This document shows positions 18,133 to 28,647 of a stretch of 64,000 nt of DNA, in pieces. The stretch comes from Novosphingobium sp. G106 (GTDB lineage: Bacteria > Pseudomonadota > Alphaproteobacteria > Sphingomonadales > Sphingomonadaceae). A program made the translations under genes and the position numbers. The DNA lies in NCBI RefSeq assembly GCF_019075875.1, contig NZ_JAHOOZ010000003.1:248001-312000 (forward strand), written 5' to 3'. Under the pieces are notes generated by a model that had not been told where the DNA came from, ran no database searches, and was given only the letters and a program-made list of their open reading frames with translations. Every line of letters begins with the position of its first letter. The stretch's first letter is position 1.

Positions 18133-21100
18133 ATGGCTATCTCCATTACTGTCGACAACGATCGCAACCTCCTGGGAACCCAACAGCTCGACCTCGACGA
18201 AAGCGCGTCACTGCAGACCACGGCCGACGCCAATGGCACGGCGACCGGCGACAAGGACGACGACGTTCTCGCAACTTACAATTCCACGTCGAACGTGTTC
18301 GCCAGCGGTGCTGGCGGCCTGGATGTGGCCTTTGTAAACTACATCAGCGGTCTGTTTCCTGATCTCGATCCGGCGGGACAGCCCGCTTTGGATGCGGTCA
18401 GGGACACCGCACTGGGCTTTGTCGCCAATGTCGGCGGAGCATCGAGTTCGACCAGCTTCATCCAGGTCACGGCCACGGCCGGCGAGACGATCAGTAACTT
18501 GTTCTTCTCCCTCGCTCCTTCAGCCCCATCGGGAGCCATCAATTCGGTCAAAACCCGGGCGAACGAGGATCTTTTCTTTCACATCAACGCCGATACCGAT
18601 TTCGCGACTTTGACGACCCTGGGGCGGAAAGATCGTCGCCGCGTTCTACCTGAAGGAAAGCGCCGACCATCTCAGCGCCCAAGTGCAAATGGTTACGTTC
18701 GAAGCGCTCAAGCACACGGACAGCAACAATGCTGATGAGCCGATCAACTTCAGTGATGTCTTGCAAGTAAGCGCGGCGGGCAGCACCGCGTTTACATTTG
18801 CCAACCTGCCCTCGGGCAATTTCCTCTACGCTGCTTTCGGGAACATGACTGTCGCAATGCTGGTCACTGGCGACGACCTTCAAGCGGCTATGGTAAGATC
18901 ATTACCAACAGCAGCGATACAGTCAACACCAGCCAAGCGGCTAAGGAAATCTAGCTACCATCGGCATCGATGCGCAGCATTTCACTTACGGCGGTAGCGG
19001 CCAGAACAAGACCGACGAATCTACCGCCAACTTCACATTCGTTTCCGCCTTCGTGCCGCTTCAGGGAACCGGGGGCGTGCCTGCTACCGGGACGAACGGG
19101 CAGGACATCGCCTACGGCGGCTACATCAACACGGTGGGAGCAGGCCTGACGATTTCCCAGCTCACCGGCGGCAACGCCCATGCCAACATGCGCATTTCCT
19201 TGTGGAAGGCAGGCGGCGGCACGACGCCCGAAGAGAGCTTTTCCTACATCGACAACGCATTCACGAATGAATCGACTATCAGCGATGATACAGCCCTGCA
19301 CGATGATGCGCTGGTCTCGGTTGGGCAGGTCAAGGTTACGCATGCTGGTGTGGTTCTGACCTGGGGAACTGGCGGCGCGGCGTTCGGCACCACACAGTCG
19401 GGCGTCAAGGTTTCGCTGGTCGACGCCTTCGCCACCATCAATGCGCCGGGCCTCGATAGCTTTGAGGTTACCGGTCTCGGCTCGCTCGACAATGTCGATT
19501 GGACCGCCGCCGGCGGCGCCTCCTTCAATCGCATCAAGCTCACAGCCCTCGCGACTACCAGCGCCTTCGACCTCGGCGGGCTCCAGATCACCGAGGGCAC
19601 GACTTCCAGCGCGGGCCTCGGGTCCCACCTGCTGGTCGACGATGATGCGCCGACGATTACGGCCCCCGGCACGCAGCCAATACTAACTGTCGATGAGACG
19701 ACCCTCTCCGGCGACGACACCAAGGGCTTCGCGGGCGCGTTTACTTCCTCATTTGGCAGCGACGGTGCAGAGGCGGGCGGCGGGATCGTTTACACGCTGG
19801 GCATCGGTGCCGGCTCGACGGGCCTGTTCGACACAGCCACGGGAGCTGAGGCGGTGTTGAGCCTTGTCGGCGGGCAGGTGCTCGGCAAGGTCGGCGCACT
19901 GACCGTGTTCGTGGTCAGCGTCGACGGCACACAGCCAAGTCACGCTCGACCAGCAGCGCGCGGTCCTCCACAACGATCCTAACGATTCGATCGAGTCGGG
20001 ACTGAGTGCGGCAACGCTGGCTGACGGTCTCATCACTCTGACCGCTACAGTAACCGACAAGGACGGTGACAGCGCTTCGTCGACGATCGGCATCGGTCAG
20101 AACCTCCAGTTCGAGGATGATGGGCCGTCGATCACCGCACCCGGCACGCAGCCGACCTTGGTTGTCGACGAGACGACGCTCACCGGGGACGACACCAAGA
20201 GCTTTGCAGGTGCCTTCACGCCGGTCTTCGGCGCTGACGGCGTCGCCGCCGCGGACGGCGGGGTCACTTATGCGCTGGGCATCGCTGCCGGCTCAACCGG
20301 CCTGTTCGATACGGCCACGGGCCTCGAGATCGTACTGAGCGTCAGCAATGGTCAGGTATTCGGCAAGGTCGGTGCGCTGACGGTGTTCGTGGTCAGCGTG
20401 GATAACGCGGGCCAGGTCACGCTCGACCAGCAGCGCGCGGTCGTCCACGACGATCCCAACGACAGCATCGAGACCGGAGCGGCCGCAGCCACGCTGGCTT
20501 CCGATGGCCTTATAACGCTGACCGCGACCGCGACCGACAAGGACGGAGATCACGCTTCGGCGACGATCGGCATCGGCCAGAACCTGCAGTTCGAGGACGA
20601 TGGGCCGTCGATCACCGCGCCCGGTGCGCAGCCAGCCCTGGTCGTCGACGAGACGACGCTTTCCGGCGACGATACCAAGAGCTTCGCGGGTGCGTTCACG
20701 CCGGTCTTCGGCGCTGGCGGGGTCACCTATGCGCTGAGTATCGCCGCCGGCTCGACGGGCCTGTTCGATACGGCGACGGGTCTCGAGGTGGTGCTGAGCG
20801 TCAGCAATGGCCAGGTGGTCGGCAAAGCTGGTGCGGTAGGTCCGACCGTGTTCGTGGTCAGCGTCGACAGCGCGGGCCAAATCACGCTCGACCAGCAGCG
20901 CGCGGTCGTCCACGACGATCCCACCGACGGCATCGAGACCGGAGCGGCCGCAGCCACGCTGGCTTCCGATGGCCTTATAACGCTGACCGCGATCCCCACC
21001 GACAAGGACGGAGATCACGCTTCGGCGACGATCGGCATCGGCCAGAACCTGCAGTTCGAGGACGATGGGCCCAACGCCAACGGCACCGCGCAGGCGAAGA

Positions 21101-23118
21101 CCGTCGACGAGGACGGCGATGTCGTCGGGACCGGCAACACCGGCGGTCCTGGCGATGATGATCTCGCTGCCAAGACAGCGAGCGGCAACGTCTCGGCGAT
21201 CTTTGGTGCCGGCGCGGACGGAGTCGGAAGCTACAGTCTGTCGAATGACCCCGCCAAGATAGGCCTGCTGCCTTCGCTTACTTCGCAAGGAGGACAGGTA
21301 CTCTACGACGTAACCGGCAACACGCTAACCGCTTACGTCAATGGCCTTACCGCAGGGTACACCCCGGCAGACGATCGCGAGGTCTTCACGCTCGATCTCA
21401 ATGTCGGCGGAACGCCAGGTGCATTCCTCTTCACGTTGATCGACCAGCTCGACCATCCGGTGACTGACAATCCGGCTACGATCGGAACGGCGGAGGTCGC
21501 CTGGGAGGATGAACTGACGCTCAACCTCGGGGCAATCCTCAAGGTGACCGACAAGGACGGCGACTCCGCCTATGCCGCCGCCAACAAGCTGGCGATAACC
21601 GCGGACGACGATAGCCCGGTGATTACCACGCTCGATTCGGCGAACGACATCACCTACGACAACGCCGACAATCCAAATCCCGGCGGTAACGGGGTATTCG
21701 CCTACAGAATCGGTTTCGACGATCGCGACAGCTACAGCGCGTCGAGCAGTGATCTCTTGCTTTCCTTTGCCAGCGGAGACGTTGGGGGAAGCGCGATCAC
21801 CAACAAGAGCGTTTCCTGGGTTTCTGAAAGCGACGCCCAGGCCACATTCAATTTCTCGTTCACTTATCTGTCTAACCCTGCCGATAACACGTCGGCGACC
21901 AATGCCACCGGCTCGCTTTCGTTCGACAAGGCCGCGGGCACTTACCACGTCAGTCTCAACGCGCCGATATCAAGCTACACTATCCTGTCGCTGAGCGACC
22001 CGGGTGTCGGTTTCACCGGCTATCTGGCGAACAGCAGCACGACGACCAACTCTCAGCCGCCGGTTTCGGTCGCTGCCTTGGCCTCGAGCTTCTACGTGCA
22101 GTTCAACGGCACTGCGGAAGACAGCGGCGGCACCGATGGCAATACGGCTACCAAGCAGGCCCTGTTCGCCAACAACCACAACCTTGATGCACTTACGACA
22201 AATGAGGCGTGGAGCAACGGCGACGACGATGCTTTCACCCCCGGCGAGCTCTTCGGTCTGCGTTACGACGCGGATCCAGGCCCTGCCGTAAACGACAAGC
22301 CCTTGCTCTCCTGGGTCAGTGTGTCGGGTAGCGCAGCAGGCGTAGCAGGCGATACGATGCAGAATGGTGAAGTGCTCGATTTCACCCTGTGGAGCGGGAA
22401 TCCCAAAGGCTTCCTCGACCCCTCCGCCGCAAATCCGCCGCTCAATCCCGTGCCGGTCAAGGTGTCGGCCTCAACCGTCTTCATGCAATTCGACGCGCTC
22501 GACAACGGCGAGGATCTGGTCGTTGTCCTGAAGCTGGTCAATCCGAACAATCCCAATGACACGACGACGCGCGCCGTAATCGTCGGATACGGTGACATCT
22601 ACCACAACACCGACATCAACCAGCTGCCCGCCAGCTTCGGCTTTACCGGAACGCTCGACAATAACGATGGCTTCGTCGTGATCGAGAGCAACGATTATAA
22701 CGGGGCCGGCGAGACCTGGCACATCCAGGGCGCACAGGTACTTGCCTCGACCGAAGGCATCTCGGGGCAGGGCGTCAACCTTGTCCGTGCGATCGGCGCG
22801 GGCGGTGGATCCAGCGTCAACGGCGTGCTGCAGTATCAGAACCTCGATATGATCCAGGACTCCGGTCCGAATAACGGCGGCACCTGGGATGGCGACGTGT
22901 TCAAGATCACCAATATCGGCTTCATCACCTCGAACACGCAGACGGCCGACGCGCACCTCGATTTCGGCGTGCAGGTCGCCGATTATGACGGTGACAAGAC
23001 CGATGCGCAAACGTTCAGCATCAACATTGTGGGCGATTCGTCAGCCAATGCCACGAGCTCATCGCTATTCGAACTCGTTCCGCTTTCCTCTTTGGAGCCA
23101 GACCTGCTTCTGTTCTGA
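18133..23118 (+). pseudogene. Large T1SS-type adhesin with DUF5801-like repeats, several frameshifts
   Basis: The restored product is about 1660 residues, an acidic extracellular protein of the kind exported by type I secretion. The start (MAISITVDNDRNLLGTQQLD) is a typical non-cleaved N-terminus with VDNDxN-like motifs. Residues about 60-460 form a unique region. Then come three repeats of about 150 residues with VDETTLSGDDTKSFAGAF, STGLFDTATGL, LDQQRAVVHDDP and DKDGDxASATIGIGQNL, which I assign to the DUF5801 repeats-in-toxin family. A degenerate fourth repeat and an Asn/Asp-rich C-terminal part ending in LEPDLLLF follow. Single-base indels near 18620, 18890, 18950 and 19935 break the frame; from 19940 to 23118 it is open. 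No ABC transporter or membrane fusion partner is in the window. Role: surface adhesion or biofilm, by family inference. Confidence 0.75.
19684..21070 (+). repeat. Tandem coding repeats of the adhesin
   Basis: Three units of about 430-480 bases start near 19684, 20158 and 20638. Parts are nearly identical at DNA level: the stretch encoding TGAAAATLASDGLITL occurs in units two and three with the same codons, including rare choices. Such identity points to recent duplication or gene conversion. It is also a place where an assembly could collapse or expand. Confidence 0.85.
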
Positions 23119-23206
23119 TTAAAACGAGTTTGGTGATCTCAACGAACATCGGCGGAGCAGAAATGTTCCGCCGGAGTTCGTTTTGCGATTTTTCGTTCAG
23201 CTACCG

Positions 23207-23670
23207 CGGCGAGGACGTCGTGACGACGCTCGACCGAACCTGCCGCGAGGTCGGCTATCCGCGAACGATCAGGGTGGACAATGGCAGCGAGTTCGTCTCG
23301 CGCGACATGGATCTATGGGCTTACCAGCGGGGCGTGACGCTCGACTTCTCACGCCCTGGCAAGCCCGCCGACAACGCGTTCATCGAAGCGTTCAACAGCA
23401 AGCTGCGCAGCGAATGCGTGAACACGCACTGGTTCCTGTCGCTCGAAGATGCTTGCGACAAACTGGACCGCTGGCGTAGACACTACAACGAAGAGCGACC
23501 GCACAGCGCGATCGGGAACATCCCCCCGATAATGCTGGCAAACCCGACCGGGGCAACCAGCCCTCCGGACACGGGCCAGGCGCAAAACTCTAGACCCCAG
23601 CGGTCCGAGGTTGGGTAGCAGTGCACAAAGCTGCTGGACTCTAACTCATGCTGGTGGAAACCAGGGGTCA
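23207..23670 (+). mobile_element. IS3-family element, 3' fragment with right end
   Basis: Bases 23207-23618 encode the C-terminal half of an IS3 OrfB transposase. It carries TIRVDNGSEFVSRDMDLWA with the second catalytic Asp, and ADNAFIEAFNSKLRSECVN with the catalytic Glu, then the family tail HYNEERPHSAIG. The right terminus appears to be 23670, where GGGGTCA is the complement of the IS3/IS407-type end TGACCCC. The 5' half with OrfA is absent. The fragment abuts the adhesin stop codon within 90 bases, so a deletion or one-ended event removed the rest. Confidence 0.75.
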
Positions 23671-23929
23671 CGTCAAGCGCGTTAATCGTCATTAGTCATC
23701 CTATTGCGACGATGTGTGCCCCAAACTGGGGCAAGAGTTCGTTTCTACAAGAGCAACCTGCGGCGAACTCCTGTTCGTGCTGATTTTAGAACCGCGCCCT
23801 CCGCTGGCGACCCTTACGAAAATCCGGTCGTTCGATGATTAAGTTTTGACCGTCGCGCATCAAGACTCGGTGTTTAATTTTTCTTAATGTCGGCGGCCTA
23901 AGTTAATCCCCGATTGTGAGGATTTTCTG

Positions 23930-24391
23930 ATGCTACCTTCTGTTCGCGGATTGGTGACGGCTATCGAAGGGGCCGCTGTCGTCGAGATGGCGCTAATCGC
24001 GCCGTTGATGGCTGCTCTGATGATGGGCACCATCGACACGGCGCGCTATTTCGCGGCTGGTATCAAGGTCCAGCAGGCCGTGAACCGCAGTCTCGAAATG
24101 TCGCTGATGGGTGGGCCGACAGTCGCCCTCAGTGATATCCAGGCGCAGGCAGCGGATCAGGCTGGCGTGGACGTAAGCGCCGTCACCGTTACACAGACTC
24201 TGAAGTGCGCAGGCACCGTGACGACTTGGACGCTAACCTGCGCCTCCGGGCAGGAGACCGCGCGCTACACGCAGGTCTCGATCGCGACCACGTTCACCCC
24301 GTCGTTCGTGCTGAATTCGCTGAACCAGATGTACAAGAGCACGAACGGCAACATCCCGATCTCGGTTACGGGCGCGGTGCGAATCCAATGA
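23930..24391 (+). CDS. TadE/TadG-like pseudopilin 1
   Basis: This 153-residue membrane protein of the Tad (tight adherence) pilus system is a minor pseudopilin. The N-terminal segment EGAAVVEMALIAPLMAALMM (about residues 13-32) is the TadE-type processing and transmembrane region, with the conserved Glu before the hydrophobic helix. The rest is a periplasmic domain with a cysteine pair (TLKCAG and LTCASG). Its stop overlaps the next start as ATGA, so the genes are coupled. It lies downstream of an IS3 fragment and about 250 bases of AT-richer DNA that may hold the promoter. Confidence 0.8.
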   Translation: MLPSVRGLVTAIEGAAVVEMALIAPLMAALMMGTIDTARYFAAGIKVQQAVNRSLEMSLMGGPTVALSDIQAQAADQAGVDVSAVTVTQTLKCAGTVTTWTLTCASGQETARYTQVSIATTFTPSFVLNSLNQMYKSTNGNIPISVTGAVRIQ

Positions 24392-24792
24392 CGCGGCGCG
24401 GTAAAATCACTCAACTGGGGGAGGACCGGGGCGGCGCTGCCGCGTTGGAATTCGCAATCGTTGCTCCGGTCTTTTTTGCTCTCCTGTTCGGTGTCGTGCA
24501 GCTCGGCATCCTGTTTCAGGCTCAATCGGGCCTCAGAAACTCGGTGGAGGACGCTGCGCGCTATGCGACGACCTGGCCCAAGCCCAGCACGTCGGCCATC
24601 CAGACACGGATAACGAACAACCGGTTCGGGCTGATTCCTGCGAACATCGGGACGCCGAGCATCGTCTTCAGCTCGGGCGCATCGCCCAACTACGTGACGA
24701 TATCGATGACCTACAACATTAGCGTCAACTACGTTCTGGGCACGCAGAACATTACCCTTTCCGAAAGCCGTAAGGCCTTCACTGTTTCCTAG
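24388..24792 (+). CDS. tadE: TadE-like pseudopilin 2
   Basis: The protein has 134 residues. The TadE domain spans about residues 13-55, with GGAAALEFAIVAPVFFALLF giving the conserved Glu and the transmembrane helix, followed by QSGLRNSVEDAARYAT typical of TadE proteins. The remainder is a small beta-rich periplasmic domain. It is translationally coupled to the preceding pseudopilin by an ATGA overlap and ends 17 bases before the TadG-like gene, so all three form one operon. The Flp major pilin is 7 kb upstream at 16447. Confidence 0.85.
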   Translation: MTRRGKITQLGEDRGGAAALEFAIVAPVFFALLFGVVQLGILFQAQSGLRNSVEDAARYATTWPKPSTSAIQTRITNNRFGLIPANIGTPSIVFSSGASPNYVTISMTYNISVNYVLGTQNITLSESRKAFTVS

Positions 24793-24809
24793 CTGATCGG
24801 AGCCTCACT

Positions 24810-26156
24810 ATGGACTTCACGCGGTATCTGCACTTCGCGCGCCGTCTGCTCGCCAACGTGCGCGGCAATGTGCTTGTGACCGCAGGCCTGGCGCTTCCCA
24901 TCGTTGTAGGCGGGGCAGGGATTGGCATTCACTCGGTCCAGCTGGTCTTGACGAAGCGGCAGCTGCAGCGCGAAGCGGATTCTGCGGCGCTGGCGGGCGC
25001 TTATTCGCTGTTCCAGGCGCAAGGCAACACGGCCGCGACAGCAGCGGCGAACGATGCGTTGACGCAGAACAACCTGATGGCGAACGTGAGTTCGACGATC
25101 ACACCCGGGCCTTACACCACCGCCACGGCCACGTTCACATCAAGCATGTACGTGCGGCTCACCACGACCAAGGCAACCCCGTTAATGGGCCTTTTTGGCA
25201 TGGGTGCGAGCAGCGTGGCTGCAGAGGCCCGGGCGGCCGTCGTGCCCGAGGGCAAATTCTGCTATCTCGCGCTTGAGACCGGAAACGTCACCGGCGTCAC
25301 GTTCCAAGGCAACACCACGGTCAATCTCGGTTGCGGGGTCGGCACCAACTCGACAAGCGGCTCTGCCGCGATCGCCAGCGGTAGCTCGAGTGTGACGGCC
25401 TCACCTATCGCTGCGATGGGCGGGGTACCGGCTTCGACCAACTACGCGCAAGGCACGGTCTTAATGCCAAATCACGCGCAGATCGCCGATCCCTTCGGAG
25501 GTGGCACCACACTTGATCCGAGCAGTTCTGATGTGTCGAACTCGGCATGCAAAAACGGGAACGCTTGGCGAACCATATCGGTCCCGTCTGGAACGACCAC
25601 CACCTCGGCGCAACTCATGGCGGCGAGCGGCGGGTCGATCGGCGGTCCCGGATGCTATGGGACGATAAGCGTTCAAGGCAACCTGATACTTGATCCAGGC
25701 ACCTATTATCTGGCGAACGGCGCAAATAACGCCGGCCTCCAGATCGGTTCGCAGGCTGTCCTAACCTGCAACGGCTGCACTTTCGTACTCACCAGCACTA
25801 CGCCGAACAACGGCAGCAGCCATGCCACGATGAGCATCAATGGCGGCGCACAAGTGAACATATCTGCGGCTACCACCGGCACCTATGCTGGGATCGTCAT
25901 GTACCGCGATCGACGGGCCTCTGCGAGCAACCAGTGCTGCATGGTTAACGGCAACTCCAGTTCGAGCTTCTCGGGCGCCTTCTATTTCCCCGCCGACACG
26001 CTGACATTCGCGGGCACAGCGGGAATGGCGGTAAATTGCATCCAGCTCGTGAGCCGTAGGATCACGTTCACCGGCGATTCCGACATAACGAACACCTGCA
26101 CACCGCCGGGCGGCGGCCCTAAGTGGTCGCTTGATACCGTACGGCTAGTTAGTTGA
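24810..26156 (+). CDS. TadG-like Tad-domain protein
   Basis: This 448-residue protein is the large TadG-like member of the operon. The N-terminal Tad/Flp-type domain (GNVLVTAGLALPIVVGGAGI, about residues 19-38) provides one membrane helix. It is followed by KRQLQREADSAALAGAYSL, the hallmark of TadG proteins. The long periplasmic part is Ser/Thr/Asn/Gly-rich with several cysteines, predicted to be beta-helical, and lacks a recognisable von Willebrand A metal site. Ribosome site: ggag about ten bases before ATG. The frame is intact, so this operon may be the most functional unit in the region. Confidence 0.82.
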   Translation: MDFTRYLHFARRLLANVRGNVLVTAGLALPIVVGGAGIGIHSVQLVLTKRQLQREADSAALAGAYSLFQAQGNTAATAAANDALTQNNLMANVSSTITPGPYTTATATFTSSMYVRLTTTKATPLMGLFGMGASSVAAEARAAVVPEGKFCYLALETGNVTGVTFQGNTTVNLGCGVGTNSTSGSAAIASGSSSVTASPIAAMGGVPASTNYAQGTVLMPNHAQIADPFGGGTTLDPSSSDVSNSACKNGNAWRTISVPSGTTTTSAQLMAASGGSIGGPGCYGTISVQGNLILDPGTYYLANGANNAGLQIGSQAVLTCNGCTFVLTSTTPNNGSSHATMSINGGAQVNISAATTGTYAGIVMYRDRRASASNQCCMVNGNSSSSFSGAFYFPADTLTFAGTAGMAVNCIQLVSRRITFTGDSDITNTCTPPGGGPKWSLDTVRLVS

Positions 26157-26501
26157 CAGACCTAAATAAAGTACGGCCCACGACCTTATGGCCGCAGACC
26201 GCAAAGTTTAGACAAATCGTCAACAAGGTCAGCGAGTTCTCGGGCCGCCTCGCAATCTCGATCTTTAAATAACTGCGCCACTTGTAAAACGCGACATTGT
26301 CGCAATATATTTGGGCAGCGAGAAAATGAAAACTGCGGCATCTTTAAGTGGTTTTGAAAAAATTGCCTGATTTTTTGGGTGACCGCGGTCGTCGGAAATT
26401 GCGTTGAGCGCTTTTATGCCATAATGGCGCTTGATGATCTCCCATCGTAGCCTGAGGATGCTTGCAGCGTTTAAAAGCACCGATCGTTTCGCGACGAAGG
26501 G
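26157..26501. other. Intergenic stretch with no recognised gene
   Basis: The 345 bases between the TadG-like gene and the convergent TonB-C gene are relatively AT-rich, with runs such as gaaaatgaaaac and tttttgggtg. Short open frames on the minus strand do not resemble proteins. No obvious terminator hairpin was found. Confidence 0.4.
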
Positions 26502-26999
26502 CTAGCTCAATTTATATCTTACGGTAATTACAAGCGGCTGCTCGCCTATAGCAACATCTCGCCCCTTTTCGCTCAACGCGGCACGCATAGCTGCCTCCTC
26601 GCGCTTTGCTGTCTTCTGGTCCGGAGCAAACACGATGTTGGCTTGCATTAAACAATCTCTGTTCAGCCCTTGGGGAACAGGGGGAAGCCCCCTCATACGC
26701 TGGACGGCGAGAAAGGCCGCACGATCTAGCCGCGCTTCTCCAGAATAGCGAATGATCCTTATGTCGGTAGGCTGCCCCAAGCCATCTATGCGAAATATTA
26801 CTGATACCGCTCCCGTCGGGGTCGGCTCCCGAACCACGTAAGGATACCGAAGCGTGCCGTCGAGTAGCCGAGAGACCGAAGTAGCCCACTGTCCCACGTC
26901 GTTGCCTACAGGAGGCGACACCACCAATTCGCTTGCGACTGCGGCGCCGGCAATCGGAAGAAGAAAAGCAGCTAGGCCACTGCACATCCAGTATCGCAT
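26502..26999 (-). CDS. Periplasmic TonB-C-terminal-domain protein
   Basis: This 165-residue protein has a cleavable signal peptide (CSGLAAFLLPIAGAAVA, about residues 6-22) and a C-terminal TonB-like domain. YPYVVREPTPTGAVSVIFRI, then GQPTDIRIIRYSGEARLD and RAAFLAVQRMRGLPPVP, match the pattern of the energy-transducer TonB C-terminal fold. It has no transmembrane anchor or proline-rich spanner, so it is a stand-alone periplasmic protein rather than a classic TonB. The final strand ends VITVRYKL. It stands alone and is convergent with the Tad operon. The ligand is unknown. Confidence 0.75.
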   Translation of the reverse strand: MRYWMCSGLAAFLLPIAGAAVASELVVSPPVGNDVGQWATSVSRLLDGTLRYPYVVREPTPTGAVSVIFRIDGLGQPTDIRIIRYSGEARLDRAAFLAVQRMRGLPPVPQGLNRDCLMQANIVFAPDQKTAKREEAAMRAALSEKGRDVAIGEQPLVITVRYKLS

Positions 27000-27739
27000 G
27001 TCACCCTCCTCTGTAACTGGCGCGGGACCTGAAGATGGCGCTGATAAATCGCAATCGCGCCGTAGCCGGGATTAGATTCCTCGCCGCGAGTCGAGTCATG
27101 TTGGCTTTTTGCAACCTCCATCCCGAACTGAACTCGCGTGCAGCTTTTGAGTGGAGCAGCGCGCGCGAGGCGCGGTCGCTTTCTCCATAATCCCAGCCAA
27201 ATTCCCGTCCGCTTAATGGCTACTGCGACAGGCGCGTCTGTTCGGTGACGAACTCCATCGGAAGGGCCAGCGCGGTGACTCGCTTCGTGGCCTAGTGTGT
27301 AAAGCTCAAACGAGGCGCGGTCTGACATCCGAACGGGGAAGTTTTCGGCCTGTCAAATCTGGATCAGATCGCCAAGGTTGCGACATCGGCCAAGTATGAA
27401 GGCGAGCGCGGCGGCGAGGATCGTAACTTCCATGGCGCTGCGAGACCGGCTTGGGCTTCCCGCACGGGTAGCCGCAGAAATCGCAGGCCAGCACCGCCGC
27501 CGCAGCGCCAAAAAAACAAAAGGAAAATCGCCGGCCTGACCCACCGCGCGCATCGCGGGGCATATCTTCACCCGGGTCACTTCTCGATGGAAATCCCGGG
27601 CCAACTCTCAGCGGAAATCAACATTTCTGGCCAAGGCTTAGATGTCGACGGTTCTTGCATGGCCGAGACTCATGAGCCCGACGCCATAAGCGCATGGACG
27701 CCAGTTGGATCATGACGAGAAAGTTCTCGGCCAGCTTTT
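27000..27739. other. Stretch with no recognised gene
   Basis: Several open frames exist on the minus strand across 27000-27604, but none reads as a protein family I know and they overlap each other in different frames. A run of seven A at about 27511 and mixed composition suggest degraded mobile DNA adjoining the IS5 relic to the right. Confidence 0.35.
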
Positions 27740-28101
27740 TTAGCGGGTGGCAACCTGGCGAAAGTGCAGCTTGAAGAAGAAGCGCTCGATCAGGTTTTCG
27801 CTCGCGGCAGAGCCAAGTGCTGAAGTAAGGGCTCGACCTCCGGTTGGCTTTGGGAGGGCTGTTGGCGAACGCGCCCCTTTCGCGGAGAGACAGGTGCGGT
27901 CGGCATGGTATGCCTTGTCCGCCAACACGATTGTTCCGCTACCGATATGGTCGAGCACGTCGTCGGCTGTTTGGCCGTGATGGCTTGCGCGGAGGTAAGT
28001 CGCAGCCGGATCGGGAGGCCTCGCCCATCGACGACCGCGCGGATTTTGGTCGTGAGCCGCCTTGGAAGCGACCGAGCCGTGAACCTACAACGATACATCA
28101 T
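27740..28101 (-). pseudogene. IS5-family transposase remnant
   Basis: Leftward reading gives LTTKIRAVVDGRGLPIRLRL, then, after a frameshift near 27950, GTIVLADKAYHADR with the second DDE aspartate and NLIERFFFKLHFRQVATR with the catalytic glutamate region. The N-terminal half is missing. The sequence differs clearly from the two IS427-like copies at 41643 and 62326, so this is another, older IS5-type insertion. Confidence 0.72.
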
Positions 28102-28376
28102 CGCACAGCTACGCCGGTACGGAGGTCGTCCGAGAAATCACGTCAACGGAAATTTCGGCGGCGGACCGACCTATGGACGGGGCGTTACCGACGATATCAA
28201 GGTAACTCAACTACGCCCGAAACATCGCCGTTAATGCCGTTCCGGCGCTAAACACCTGAACGACGATGGTGGTCAGCATCGCTTTCGTCGGGGCGACAAT
28301 GCGCAAATCAAGGCAAGCCGCGGGCGTCGCCTGAACAGGTTGCGAAGTGGGATCGAGGCCGTTCGGAATCACCCGC

Positions 28377-28416
28377 AATAAAAGCTCTTCCTGCGGAGGG
28401 TGACCGCGGGAAGAGC
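28377..28416 (-). terminator. Strong rho-independent terminator (leftward)
   Basis: On the minus strand GCTCTTCC-c-GCGG pairs with CCGC-a-GGAAGAGC around a seven-base loop and is followed at once by TTTTATT. The 12-13 pair stem plus U tract is a textbook terminator for leftward transcription. The nearest leftward gene is the PEPxxWA protein ending at 28648. The rest of 28102-28647 holds no gene that I recognise. Confidence 0.7.
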
Positions 28417-28647
28417 GGGCGCGAGGGAGAGGACGTCAGCTTGAGATTGCAAGGCTGCTTCGCGCTAACTCACCCGCTTCACGGTGATGAAACGCCGCTG
28501 CGACTTTGAATCCAGCGTGGCTGATCTTCATCGAATGCTATCGTCAGGATAGCTTTACGTATTGACAAAAAATACCGGTATTCCCCTCATCGATCGAAGC
28601 CCTGTCCGAATTAATGTTGGGAGGACTTCGATCACATGAGATCCAAG

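Noticed and set aside
19684..21070. Tandem repeats considered as a regulatory or CRISPR array
   Set aside because: They are 430-480 base protein-coding units of the adhesin with a continuous reading frame.
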